Below, one piece after another: positions 38,169 through 52,200 of a stretch of 64,000 bases of DNA. The notes below the pieces were generated by a model, which was not told the DNA's origin, did no database searches, and worked only from the letters and a program-made list of their open reading frames with translations. A program made the position numbers and the translations under genes. The DNA comes from Trichoplax adhaerens (taxonomy: Eukaryota; Placozoa; Uniplacotomia; Trichoplacea; Trichoplacidae), in contig NW_002060943.1 of NCBI RefSeq assembly GCF_000150275.1, positions 4,546,008-4,610,007 on the forward strand, given 5' to 3'. The stretch's first letter is position 1. Each line of letters starts with the position of its first letter.

Positions 38169-41100
38169 ATGTCTGAAAATCATATTTTTGATGATTCTAT
38201 CAGGCCTGAATACTCGTATAGTCAGTATATGGCACCACAATTATACGTTACCATTCCTGAAGAATCGGTTAGCACTTCAGTAGAGCTTTACTTCAAAACT
38301 TGAATTATTATTTAAATAATTTATGAAAATGTCATATAATTCTACTCTTCAGCTGCTAATTGACATATTTGTAAAATGATATTCATTTCTTTTAAAGTTA
38401 AAGCCCACGTTTAAATTCGCCAAACATCTAGGAATTCGTCAAGAGGCGGATAAAAATCTTTCGGCAACGCTTCAGGTATAGACAATCAAGATCCAAATAC
38501 AATAATTAGCCCTACTTAGCACTGAAATTTAATCGCGAATATTCTAGGAAAATCAAATAATAATAGATCACATTTATCAATTTCTTTCAAAAAAGTTACA
38601 TAAAATACTGTAAAATCATTTTTTAAATTTATCAGCTAGTAAATTAATCAAAATACTTACATCTAAAATTTAACACTCAATGTCTACCACTATTTCTATC
38701 TCAACAGTATGAATTGATAGGCTTTTAAATCATAAATTGTGCTATATTTTTCAAATATAAGTAAATCTAGTTTACAATTTTATATGAAATTGCAAAAGTA
38801 TATTGTAGGTAAAGAAGACAACCTAAATTTATTTTTAAACTCGAATTAGATTCAAAATTGGCATGGCCCGGTTAAAATTTACACCATGCTGGCTGAGTCA
38901 TCTACAAGTTCATCTCCATTACCGCATTACAATATGCTTTGCCCTCTAATGAGGGAAAACATGCACACTTTTGACGAAAATGGTCAATTTCGTACTATAC
39001 TTCCAGGAGAAACTGTTAGCGTTATCATCAATTATTACAATGATGCCTCGACTTTAACGCACACGTATGATAATATATCGATATTTAAATCAAGTAAGCT
39101 TTCGAAGCGGTTAATTCTCTAATTTTTCGAATATTGTTACGTAGATTATCCGATCTTGTTGTGGTCAAGCAAGAAAAAGAGAACAAGGAAAATTCACTGA
39201 TTAAAAATTTAAGAACGTTCATGGAGGTTACACGTAAATTGCCATACAATATCCTTGAAGAGAATGTCTTCACTAGACCATGGAGCGTTGCTTCTGGTAA
39301 GGAATTAGTTGATCACAGTTAATATCTTTCTAATTCTACGTGGTATGATCGTTATATTTTTATAACCGTAAAACAACAGCAAAATCCTCAGTTCGTTTCG
39401 AAGTAAATCGAAATGTCAAAGATAATTGATCTGTGCTATTTCAAGCCTCGCACTTCAAAATGGTTGCGAGGATAATTTTATTAAAATAGATTTTTTGTTC
39501 ATTAGTTCTTGCATAACTTAATTAATTCAAGCAGACAAAATGACTAATAGATTGAACTAGCATTATGTAGGAGGCAGTTCAATCAATCAAAGCAAGATTA
39601 ATGATGTACTAATGTTGTGATTATGATGTATAGCTAAATTATATATTAGTAGCTCTCTTTGTTTATTTATATTGCAATATATTTGATTAAGGATTAATAC
39701 ATTTTTTAGTCGTTTAAGCATTATTTACTTATGCTTTTACAGGTACAATGCCGGAAGAATATGTTAATTGCATTGTCAAAAATGAACTCAAAAATTTAGA
39801 AGATGATAAAGCGAAATTAATGTTTTACGTGGAATTCTTAAATGAAAGAATTCAACTTGAACCTGCAACTACGATTATTTGCAGCCAAACATTTCAAGAT
39901 AGTAAGGCAATTACGTTTATCTGTAACTAGAAACGTTATTAATTATGCTATTTATTCTGACTTATTTTAAAATGTAGAACTCATTTTCGACGATTAATTA
40001 AATAAATAATAAAAATCAGCTATTACATAGGTAAATTGAAAACTCTAATCATCCACATTAATTCGCACAGGTAGTGTAAAATGGCGCTTAGCTCGAATCT
40101 CTCCTGATAATGGTCTGTCTACAAATTTCACAAAAGTGATGATTGCCCTTGAAGGAAAATTCAATATAGACAATAACAAACCAGAAGTATTTATAGTTGA
40201 TCCTGGTAAATATATTTTACCTGTTCTATTTATCGTGCGTAACTCACGCACCATGCATGCATACTCATAGAAAATTCTATTAAATCACTTCAAATGTCCC
40301 CTTTCTAGCTATTACTTTATTTCAGTAACATGATCTCAGTTTAGCTAGAGCACTGCAGTTACTTATAATACAGACCGCTTTTTGCATAATAACTAATTAT
40401 ATTATAATTAATTAGTTTATTACTTTCTCTAGCAACAGATTATGTTCTCAAGAAGATTCCTTTCGAACAAATTAATATCATTCATGAGGTAAAGCCAGAA
40501 ATTACTTTAAGTTACAAAATACGAGAATATTCAAATCGTGATATATAAATTGGCTATATTATCAATTAAGTAGACTTATTGATATTAACTTAAAAACTAC
40601 CGGTAATAATCGTAAAATTAAATTAAACTAAATCATTTTTAGATAATTAAAATACTTCTTAAAATTTTCGGATAGCTAACTTTCTCTTATTTTCATAGTC
40701 CGTTGAAATAATTACTTCATACCTGATTTTTATTGCATATTATTAGAATTGTATTACTATTATGATGCATCCACTTCATGATTCGATATTGCCCAAGCGA
40801 GTTTGGATTAAGCTACGGTCCACAAAAAATTTAACTTTAGAAAGTAATTACTTGCAATTTACCTACTTTGGATCGACAATGATCGATACTGAGAGATCTA
40901 CTATACAGCGTAAGTAGTAACATGCAAATCTGTTTACACTCCTTATCATTTTGAAACTGTATAAAAATAAAAGCTATAATATTCATAATAATGGAAAACA
41001 GCTACTAATTACTTGATGAATTGTATAAATAAATAATTCATAAAGTGCACGTAATTCGAAAATTTGAAAAGAAATTAAATTTAAATTAAAATCAGAATAA

Positions 41101-44100
41101 TAACCTACTTGACTAAACTTACGATTTCTATATCTTAGAATACATTTGGAACAGCGAAATTGGCCTGCCGCAATTTCATCAATTTTATGAAGCAAATCAG
41201 CATATGGATTATTCCTCTTCGAACGTGAGAATGATGAATAATTTCGGCAGTGATTCTAATAACAATTTCCAAAGTATGAGTGAAGATCCGAATCTTAGAT
41301 CAGGTACATACTCCAACTCAATATATTGTTAGCAGATCTAGCAACTTTATATGCTCTATTAGTCAATCATTAATAACCAAAGATAACTGGTATCTTTTTT
41401 ATCATCTTACATGATAACTGCAATTGCCAATAATTAATTTATTGCATTATACAATTATTTTCTCCATTAATCCAAACACAAGACGTTATATCTTTAATTT
41501 TCTTCATGCTCTGCATTAATTTATAACAATTACATTGCATTTTTCGATAACGATATCAACTTTAATACTGGTTCATAGTTCAACAAAAAATTAAAGACTT
41601 GAAAGTTAGTAAGTCACAGGATAAAGATAATAATTTTAACAGTGGCTCCGGCAGTGCATATCATTCCAGCCTTCACGGTAATTCAGGAAATCAATCTAAA
41701 GGTAAGTTGTAACCGTTCGTATTCTGATAGTTTTATTTGGAAATAGTTGGCAATAGTACTAGATTAAGATAAGTATCCTAGTATTTATGAAACCTTTGCT
41801 CTTCAGTATCTACTATCTTTCATACAATGAGCGATAATAATCCTGGCTATACGCGTAGCATTAATTAAATCTATTTTAAACTTTATATTAGTTCAAGATA
41901 GTATGAAAGATGAAAAAATGATTAATCAACAGCAAGAATCTGCCAATAAGGACAGTGCCTATGTAAGTGAATTCGATCCCACGACCTCATCAAACTGTTC
42001 AGTTGTTCAACCTGAAGGTACGTCATAAAAGTATTCTGCTATTTTCGTTACGAGTAGTAGTAACAAAATCTTTTTTAATCTGCATAATAGTTCGAGATGG
42101 AATGGAATACAAAAAAATAACTAATCTACAGAACAACTACAATAATGTTGACAGTGCCTATGGTAGTGAATGGGATCCCGCGGCCTCATTAAGCCATGCA
42201 GAAGTTCAGTCTAGAGGTAGGTCATAAATGTATTCTACTATTTTCATTAAGGAATTGTTAGGATCATTACTAAAATTGAATAGATTCTCTAGTATTTATG
42301 AAACTTTTGCATGGTAATCTCTACTATCTTTGCAGGCAAGCAGTATACCTCAAATCTTGAAGAAAGTAGCGCACGTGCCTTAGATTGTAGCACTGATAGC
42401 AGTAACGATATTAAAAGGTGCTCCAATACCAATCAGAAAAGTAATACCACATCGAAAATTCAAAGTGAGAAATTCCAGTCTTTCGATGACTAATAAGATC
42501 ATGAATTAATTAATTGCTATATATGTATTTTAAACCATCACATAGTACTAATTCATCTACTGTATTATTTAAGACGAAACGTATTCATTTCGATTATTTC
42601 ACTTTTGATAGCCTTGAATACGAACAAGTTTGTCAATCGGGAAAACATTTCACTGCGTCATATGGCTTTGCAACAGAGAAAGAGGACTTTCCTAAATGCG
42701 GCAATGTTACTAGATTTTGCAAAAACTAACGATATTGAGAAAATTATAACAGCTAATTTGCGTTATTGTGCCGTAAAAGATAAAAATGGCAATACGTAAG
42801 TACTTTAGCTAACTTGCATTATTAACGAACTATATAAGATCTTGGAGAATAAGCTATAGCTAATTTATTATCACTTTAAGAAAAACCGTAAATCCTCACT
42901 ATGCTGATTAATCTTGTCTTGCAGCAAGTATACAATGCTAACGAATTTATTTCTATAACAGCCCACTTCACATAGCTATTATAAATCATAATGAAGATTT
43001 AGCAATCCGCTTTATTCAATGCATGAAGAAACAACCAAATCTTTTCAACATACGAAATAACATCTACCAGGTATACGGCAGTTTCTAAATTTTAAATTAG
43101 TATGCATACTTAAAGGAAATGTACCAACTAATGGAATGGAATGTTATGGAATTGCTCATGCATCTGTCATCACCTTTAATAGACACCATTACATTTAGCG
43201 GCAAATATGGGCAAAAGTAAAATTGCTCTTCAGCTTGTCTGTGCTGGAGCCTGCGTATATTTGTGTGATCGTAATGGTGATACCCCTCTCCATATTGCAT
43301 GTCGGCGCGGAGAACTTGAATGTGTAAGAGTGTTGCTACAGCGAACCAAAAGCGAGCAAGGGAGAATAATTCTGTCCTATCCCGAATATGAAGAATATAA
43401 TCGCGGAGGTAAATAGTAGATTAATGATCGCATCAATAGTGATAGCTACAAATTGGATTAAAAGTTATAACTATTAGATACTCTAAGATGTCACCTTAAT
43501 AACCTAATATTTACAATATAGGGAATACACCACTTCATTTAGCTATAAAAAGCGGAAGTGCAGCAATTATTAAATTATTTCGTGACGAATATGGATTTAG
43601 GCTAAATATCAAGGTAGGTTGTAAAATTTCTATTAATTTTATGGTAAATCAAAAAATTGCTCATATTCGACATAAGCTAACATTAAGTAAATAAATTTTG
43701 TTATATTCTTTCAATGTAGGAAAAAAATTTCGGGAATTCACCATTGCATCTAGCTGTTATGTGTGATAGTAAGCCTATTGCCCAACAATTAATCAAGGTA
43801 AATTTATAGAGGATAATAAACAATGCATGAAGTTAATTATTAAAGAAATATTTCAACTTTCATTAGTACTTAATTTATTAATATTACTGTTCTTCTACGA
43901 TGGCAAGGCTGGGGCAGACGTTAACATAAAAAATTGCCGTGGAAACACTCCACTTCATGTTGCCTCATTTTTGAATTTGCAAGATATGATTTATTTGTTA
44001 ATTGAACATCATGCTGATGTCTCTATTGCTAACAACGAAATGGAGAAACCGATTAAGCTTTGTTCTGAAGACTTGGTAAGCGATTAGTTAAGTAGTTAAG

Positions 44101-44315
44101 TCATGGTTATACATGTGGAATATGTAAAGATGATCTATTCTAACAATTTAACATAATTAATTTGTAGTTTTTGCAGTACCTTTTCCAATATATTCACAAA
44201 CGCAATCATAATCCAGTAAACAATAACTAATAATTCTTTAAAATTTGTTTCTTTAATGCAGAGTGATGAACTTAGAATCTTAAATGAGCAATCAAACAGT
44301 ACGATGGTATTTTAA
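38169..44315 (+). CDS. NF-kB p100/p105-like protein: divergent Rel homology domain plus six ankyrin repeats (20 exons, ~878 aa)
   Basis: Exons: 38169-38267, 38398-38475, 38850-39064, 39145-39296, 39743-39901, 40071-40205, 40433-40488, 40747-40909, 41139-41303, 41579-41701, 41892-42017, 42091-42216, 42336-42464, 42612-42795, 42962-43070, 43183-43408, 43522-43613, 43720-43797, 43908-44075, 44262-44315; phases agree and sum to 879 codons with stop. RHD-N spans about residues 25-235 (QLYVTIPEES, WHGPVKIYTML, LSDLVVVKQEK, LMFYVEFL...QTFQDS). RHD-C spans about 235-365 (VKWRLARISPDNGL, ATDYVLKKIP, VWIKLRSTKNLTLESNYLQF). A Ser/Asn-rich linker carries DSAYVS (about residue 469) and DSAYGS (about 511). 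Ankyrin repeats follow from about residue 605 (GNTPLHIAI, QTPLHLAAN, GDTPLHIAC, GNTPLHLAI, GNSPLHLAV, GNTPLHVAS). The DNA recognition loop is degenerate (TFKFAKH for RFRYxCE). I saw no basic NLS after RHD-C. Overall architecture resembles NFKB1/NFKB2, but the RHD is highly divergent. An AATAAA lies at 44559. Confidence 0.85.
41579..42216 (+). repeat. Three tandem duplicated linker exons with DSAYxS motifs
   Basis: Exons 41579-41701 (123 nt), 41892-42017 (126 nt) and 42091-42216 (126 nt) are all phase 1-1. Each encodes V(Q/R)... at its start and a SAY motif near residue 20-26: GSAYHSS, DSAYVSEFDPTTS and DSAYGSEWDPAAS. The introns after the last two are also alike (GTACGTCATAAAAGTATTCT versus GTAGGTCATAAATGTATTCT). 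This is a serial exon duplication of a regulatory peptide. Confidence 0.85.
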
Positions 44316-47300
44316 TTAAATTTAAATGTACGGGTGGCTGACCGTAACCAATAGCTAATGCCTTCGGCCCTTTGAATTTTTTACAACATTAAGATCTATA
44401 CTTTAGATCTAACTTTCAATCAATCAAGAATAGTTGAATATAATATCATTACTTAGGTTGTATAACTAAAGTAAGTTTAAAAATGACTATAATGTATCAC
44501 CTCAATAGTAATGCTAATATGATCACAGAAATTTTCTATAAGTATATCTAAATAGCTTAATAAACTTTCAGAAGGACTAATTATGTAGGCTCGCTAGTTT
44601 AAATCGAAAGAAAGTGAGTATGGGCACTACGGTATATAAGTGAATAATACAGCACCATTAGCGTTGTATTAAGTAATAGAGTAAATATCAGATAGTTTTT
44701 GCGAAGTCATGAAATGTATACTTTATTTATTCGAAAAAAATTTTATAAATTTATATAATGTATTATCTTTCACTGTGTACTTTTACAATTCCAGTATTCT
44801 TTACACGTCAGCGTAAAAATAATAAAAAGTTATCAATTTTTCACATTAAAATACTCCTCTGCTTCTGCATCTAATGTACACTTATTTTAAATGGGCATAA
44901 CTCCTTACTAATCTATAATTTCATATTGGGTTTTTTTATTAAACTACAATGAAATTGTATCTCGTGTCTTATTCATAGACCTAATACATAAATTTCTACC
45001 TATTTCAAGCTACTAAAGTCTTTATTAGTCCTTACTATCAAGAAACCCGGATATTTAAGCTCAAATTTAATCGTAATTTACATGTATTCATTGCGATGAA
45101 AACAAAGCATCTTTCCAACAAACGCTACAGTAAACATTTAAGAGCAAGATCAGAAAGAATAAAGCATGCAGTTATAGAATTTTATTAGTTTAGGATTGTC
45201 CTTAGCTAGTTTGTCGGACGATCTGTAAAGAGAGCTAAGTCTCTCTATGATAAATTTTTGTAATTGTGATAAACCTGGCTTGATATAGAAGTTACATATC
45301 TAGCTAATGCAACATTACATTCTTGAATCTAATTGTTCTCGTTCGCTCAGTTTTACGTCAATACACCGATATTTCGTAATGTGATTGATAATCTAGAAAG
45401 TTATATTTCGTAATACTTTACATATCGAAATATTCCTTGCGATCGTGAATTTTTCTCAATAATATGCGTATCAAATTTAATATAATTTCGATTAGCATTG
45501 GAATACTGGCTTAATATAGGTATTGCTAACCGTATTATAACTTGCAATTTAATGCAAAATTGAAGTCGTTCACGCATTATAGTATTTTATGCTGTCAGAT
45601 GCTGCACCTAAGTCATTTTGCTGATGTAATTCCTTCTTCTGAATAAGATAGGTAGCCCATTAAAAAATATTAGACGAATATAATGTAAGGGAGAATTGTA
45701 ATTTAATAGTTCTCTAATCGGATAATTAATTATTAATGTTAACAGCCGGATTTAGAATTAGTTTAAATAATACTGGATAGTAGTCGCGAATTTAAGCTAT
45801 CTACTTTAGGAAGTTAATCACCTTATAAATTGCAGTCAATATAATCAGCAGCTTGGTTACTAACTATGAATATCTTTTATTTATTGAATAGAAGGTACTG
45901 TTTCCGCATTGCATTAGAATTCGGTGTCAAATTTAGTTTGAAGTCATACATTCTAACTAGTCATTTCATTGTGTGTTACTTTCCAACGTAACAATCGAAA
46001 AGTGAACGTGGGTCTCAGCAATAGCCTAGCTATTACAACACAATAATGAACTCGCAAACGACCTGTAGCGAAAATCCCCGTTTATTTTACAATCCAAGCG
46101 CATTTATATTCATCGAATACATACTGTACAGTATTGGTTCTACCGTTCGTAAAGATACGCAATACGCCTACGGTTCAGAATACAAACGTCACCAACAAAC
46201 ATCCGGTACATTCTGAACTTGCGTTCGTACTGTACCATTATTATACACATTTCTCCATATTCAATTAGTCATTGCCAGCAGCATATAGAACTTATATATT
46301 ACAAACGTAACATTATGCTATTTTCGAAATTAGGCAATGAATCGAAATTCTATCCTATATTTTCTTATTAAGTTGAAGTGATTTTATCGGTGTCCTCGCA
46401 AGGGTTTTGATAATAAAAAAGTAATACGAGATAATTATAGCTATAAATTTCAGAAAAATGGGAAAAAATTCTTATATATGATTGTCGATATAAAAATTTA
46501 ACTTACTCGACGAAATATGAATGCAATGCGTAGAAGCTCGAATTAATGAATGAAATATATGAATTAGCAATTTTTTAGGTTATAATCTAGTGCCTTAATT
46601 CAAGATATTTCATTGTACAAGTTATAGAATTTGTAAAATTCTATAACTTGCGTTTAACTAGATTTTATTTAAAATTAAAATATTTGTATTAGGATGGTGT
46701 CTATATCTTCCTCGGGGTAATACTACTTAATGAAAATATCCAAGTGTTATTCCATTATTTATTAAACTTTGGAAATTCGTTATTTCCAGGAAAAGTCACT
46801 AATAAACAAATGAGAATCATAACTAACTAGAATAAATAAACAGCACGAAATTTAGCAAATTAAACGAGAAATTTACCAGTCATCAAATTCACCGCGATAA
46901 CTATTATACGTAATTACTTTTACCTAATTTATAATATAGATACATTATTAATAGAAACCCTTTTGTCAACAATTCAGTGTTGATATCTTCCATGTTATTA
47001 ATGCAGTTCTTGACTTAAGATTTCTACTGCAAGGTCAAAATAGGCTTTTGTAATAGTTAGTAATATATTATTATGTAGAGTGATAACTTTTTTCTCTGTT
47101 AATTTATCCTATCTTAATCGAATTTGAAGATAAATGGCCTAATATTTCGTTAGATGAAGCATAATATTATAGGTACAGATTGGCTTGTAGCTATCTTATA
47201 AAGTAAAATCTGCTTTCAATTAACAAGGATAGTTCAGTTAACCCTAGATTACGTTGTGCTGGACTAAAAGACTAAGATCTTAACAGTGATACACGGTAAA

Positions 47301-49265
47301 ATGAAATGAAAAGGTGTGGGTTATGACTTTCGTCTTAGCATTGATTCAGTAGTGATCGGTATATTTCATCTGCATTAACGGCTTGCGTTAAATTAAGTAC
47401 GAGGATTTATTAACAAAAAGTAAATGTATTTAGAAAATGTCTTCTAAAATCGATAACGATTTTAGTAAACTAACTTTTACAAAGATCAATAGTAGCGACG
47501 AAATAATCATGTGCTACGTAGTGTCGCATCTTAATGATATGATAGCGAGGGAAAAGTGCTCCTAAATGCAATAGTTGTTACTTCTTCACATTTTATCTAT
47601 TACTATTGAGACTTCTGGGTCATAAATAAGTAAGATTTACATCATAGAAATTTATATAGGGTGGTAGAGGTAGTTATGTGCCAGCTATAAAACGAATTAA
47701 ACTTAAAAAGTGGGAAAGAAATATTTTTCGGAATAATCAATTTCAACAGCCGCCAAGCTACTTTATGCTCGTGTTTGACTAACATTAATGTATCTTTCGC
47801 GTTATCATCAGAGTTAACTGGCGTCTTTAAATTCCAGTCTCTCCTGTAGGCATAATATCATCCTTTAGGTAAAGCTCTTATTACTGAAATTAAAATTATT
47901 ATATCTTAAACTTTTCTATAGATTGTACCGGTATTCAGAAAGTACCAATATACTGTATATAGAAAAGTAATTATGAAACAGTTTTCTTGCTACTGATTTA
48001 ATTATGATTACAGTACACTGGTTCAATTAACTTAGTTAATACAAATGTTGTAACAAGCATATGGACATTTCCTATCTGATATAATTATATAATATTCAAA
48101 GCGAACTATCTTGGCTTAAAATTACAGCCTATATTTCTTCCATTACTAATTTTACAAATAATTAACTTATATATGTACTCTAATCGTATCAGCAGTATGT
48201 TATCTAGCAGCTGAGCAATAACCAATTTGCTATTATTATGAGCTAGATACTGCTTAGAATGTCGCAAATTTCTTCAATAGCCACAAATTTCGCAAGCGAA
48301 TTCACATAATCAGCAAAGAAATATATTTGGGCATTTCGCAAATTAACTAGGCATTTCGCGAATTGGCTGGATTTCGTACTTGGACGGTAACAACCACACT
48401 ACCTTTGCGTTTTAATTTTTAAAATTTTAAAATATTTTTTCGTACTATCTCGTATACCGTGTTATGCATTGTAGTCATAAATGCATCAATGACGTAATAC
48501 GAAATATACGTGGATATGTAAGCAAAAATGTATCGAATTTGTCAGAGATGAATATATGAATCATAGCTTACGCCTCAGCACTTTTTGGAAGGTAAAAGAG
48601 ATGGACTAGAAGCATAATGATCTAAACCCAATTAAGTTAGTTTATTTATTTTAATGAGATTAATGCAGAAACTTATCAGCCATATCGTTTTGGACTAAAA
48701 TAACTACAATGAAACTTAAATTTTGTAAAAGCCAAGAAAAAAGGTTCTAAAATGCAAAATTGGTAGCAACATATTAAAGCACAGAAAATGTATTATTTTC
48801 CTTAATTTCTAGTCAAAGAACGTGTGAGTATCTCTGTTTTTATATGTGCTTACCTTATTCAAAATGGGGAAGAAGATTTTCATGAATATATACGTAAATA
48901 AAATTACTCACATAAATTAGCTAAAGGTAAATTACTATTATATAAGTTCATAAACAGTATTATTCATCAGTGAGCAAAAAGAAGAAATACTGCAATATCG
49001 CTGATCCGTCAGGTCTAATGTAAATAACTCATCAATATATGTAAATTATAGTCGGAGGGGGCACTTTTAACTAAGTGAACTAATTATTGTGGAATTAGAC
49101 ATATCCTATAAATGACCACACATCTATAATTTTCTCGTTTACATTGCCATCGATAAATCAAATATTAGACTAATTTTGATATTATTTTATATACTGCTTG
49201 TACGATATCTAGATTTAGATTTATTTTTGTCAAAAACGATAGACTACGTACCGTAATAAAAGGTA
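44316..49265. other. Gene-free gap between Rel genes 1 and 2
   Basis: About 4.9 kb with no exon recognised. Notable items are the perfect hairpin at 46618-46650 and a cluster of TTTCGC(A/G)AATT words at about 48270-48375. It probably holds the promoter of the second Rel gene. Confidence 0.5.
46618..46650. repeat. Perfect 15-bp inverted repeat with 3-nt loop
   Basis: Left arm CAAGTTATAGAATTT (46618-46632), loop GTA, right arm AAATTCTATAACTTG (46636-46650). The match is perfect across all 15 positions. It stands alone in gene-free DNA, and no flanking transposon features were seen. Confidence 0.9.
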
Positions 49266-52200
49266 ATGAACAACTTGCAGAATTTTGAAATATCCATAGT
49301 TAAAGAACCGTGGGTAAGTAATAAATTTTATTTTATAAGGTTACTTTTTTAATGTAACTGAAGCAATAGCAGCTTCTTGATAGTAAAGACAAGTACATCA
49401 GTGTAAAATAGATTTTTAAGGTGAATACTTACAACTCCATATTTTTATGAAATAAAGAAAGTTATTAACAATTGCAAAATATGACAACTCTGTTTTTCAT
49501 ATAAAATTCGCGTTATTTTTATCTACTATAGATTATCCAAAGACCACGCTATAGCACGGAAGTTGCAAATGCCACACATGGTCCCATTAAAGGCACGCCA
49601 ATTATCCAGGTACCACACATTATTTCTATTACATTATGTATGTTGTTATACTTTATTTGCTGTTTTACGGTAGAAGCAGTTCAAATTGTTGTAATTTTAA
49701 TATCAATTAGTGTGTTAAAGTCATAGTTTTCATTTCTACTACTATGTATTGCAACATATTCATAAAGATTTTTACTTAAGCTATCCTGATGGGCATGATC
49801 AAATTACATGATAATCTCTTTCGCTGGCTTATTTTAGTATCATGGTATACGAATTTTTTTGGATATTTCCCTGCTATAAATTTTAATTAAGTTAAAATAG
49901 CAAGAGGGAAAACAGAGGTGTGATTCCTTATCGTTTAGACAGATCTGACTAATCTATGCTGATACTGAGTCTTTTACTGAAATCAAAAGTGCAATCTTAA
50001 CGTGGGCCTTATTGAGGGCCTGAATTAGTCATCTAGCACATACAGTATAATAGTGCTCTCTGTCAAGACTGCAAAGCTATCTCTCTTCATTTTCAAAGTC
50101 AATAATATTTATACTCAAATAACATAAATACCTATCTTTATGCTCGTCCTATACATATGGTGAGCGAAATGCAAATCTTATCTGTACTCATGTAAAATTT
50201 TTCTACCTTATGGTAGTATATCGATTTACTTGACTCTGGAGCTGGTTATTAAAAATCTCCTGAAGCAATCAATGCAGCATATTTACGTACCTGGAATAGA
50301 TTGGATGAGAATCAGTATGCCTGAAATAATTCTACAGTTTACATTTGCTTATAAGAATCAAAAATATTAGTAAAATTTGCATCTATTCGACTCATTAAAT
50401 ACATAATTTCATTCTAAGTTCGCTACAGTACGTAACGTTTACCGTCTAGACCAATCAAGCTATCGAAATGAGATTTACGAACGACTTAAAATTATCCTAC
50501 TGCTAATTGATTTATTCTACTACTTAACTACATCGTCCCTTGCATACTAGGTAGAGCAGTTAGTGGTATTAGACTTCGGTTTATCACTCTAAGGTATTCT
50601 AAATTAGACTATTAATTGATTCGATGTGCTAAGATAAAACCTGCCCTAGATTCTCAAACTTACTAAATTTATGATAATCCTCAATCAATTGAATCCCACC
50701 CAACCACCAAAACGAGCAGCGCGGGGGTATTTATACTACTTTTAGCCGACTGTGATTATGGGTTCATTTCAATAAGTCAGTGTATAAGATTCTTACAGTA
50801 CTTTTTACCTCAAGATTTCTTCATATAAAACGAATAGCTCTAAGGTAGTAATTTCTGCTGAGTACTGATTTTTAAAATAGTATTCGTTATATCACTAAGG
50901 GTGACCACTGGGCCTTTCAATTCTGATTTGATGTAATATTCAGATGAAAATTGAATAAACATAGAATCTTTATAGAGTTTTCTACACGGCCATTTTGACT
51001 GTTACATTTTCTTATAACGGTTGTTATTGACAGAGCAAGCGATCCTTAGACACGTTATAATGATTGGTATAGAATTGACCACAGTACTAAGGACATTGTA
51101 CCGCACAGTAGATATCTTACAGTACCTGCTAATCTTAACTTGGTTTGTCCATCAACGGGCAGTACATTAATTATCATAATGTGCTTTGGACAATTAACTA
51201 ATCTTAATATAGCATTTCATCGGTGAAAGCATTATTGAAAAGTAGTATTCTGGAAGCATAACTGTGATATAGTAGTCCCTGGCTATTAACGGGATATACA
51301 TAATGTCGAATGGTAATACTATCTGTTAATTATTAACAAATGGGTACATTTTCGTAAACCGTCAGCAAAGCGACGTGAGTTTGTACTAGTTGTATATTAA
51401 AGGAGGAAATGCCTACAATCTCCCTTGATATTTTTTGTGCATATACGGCAATATGGGATATGATACAGTACAACATACGAATGAAATTGTGAGAACTCAG
51501 ACCTAAACGCGCAACCAACATGGTTTAACTATCAATTACGTCTATTTACTGCATACAGCTGTCACAGTACGAAGTACCGTAAAGAATTCTATGTCAAAAC
51601 TTAGTGAATTTTGCAATACATCAATAATATTCTAATCAGCATTATAGAGTTATCGGATGTTAATAAAATGTTGTCAAATTATGCAAAGTAAACTAGCAAA
51701 TGAGTGTTCAATCATAATATTACTACTCAGCAATGGTTAATATAATTTTAATCTGTCCAGTAGCATTATTCTTCACATTAGGATATGTACAGTGTAGAGC
51801 AGATATTATAATTGCCGAATTACTATCAAAGACTGTAATAAGGTTTCATCCGTGAATGTATTATTGAAAAGTAGTATTCTACAAAGTACAGTACTTTTGT
51901 ACAGCATACAGTACACGGATACACGGTAAAAAGTTACTGAACCTCTGACAGGTCTATCAAATGGTAATACTATCTGTTAAATGAGCACATTATCGTAAAC
52001 CGTCAGCAAAGCGACGGGAGTTTGCACTAGTGATTATAATTTTAACGATAAACAATTATATAATTATAGATGATAGTGTAAATGATTCTCTAATTGGATA
52101 TACTTTAGTCTAGTCATTTATAATTAGTTAATAGATATTCTGAACTATAAATTTCTCTGTCTTAATTTAGCTATTAAGCTAGATGTAACCGTTAGAATCT

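Noticed and set aside
39065-39121. Extension of the third exon of the ankyrin Rel gene to a donor at 39094
   Set aside because: It breaks the reading phase with the next exon; the donor at 39065 (AC|GTATGA) restores phase and keeps the RHD alignment.
44334-44390. Short GC-richer segment considered as a tRNA
   Set aside because: No cloverleaf or T-arm TTCRA motif could be drawn.
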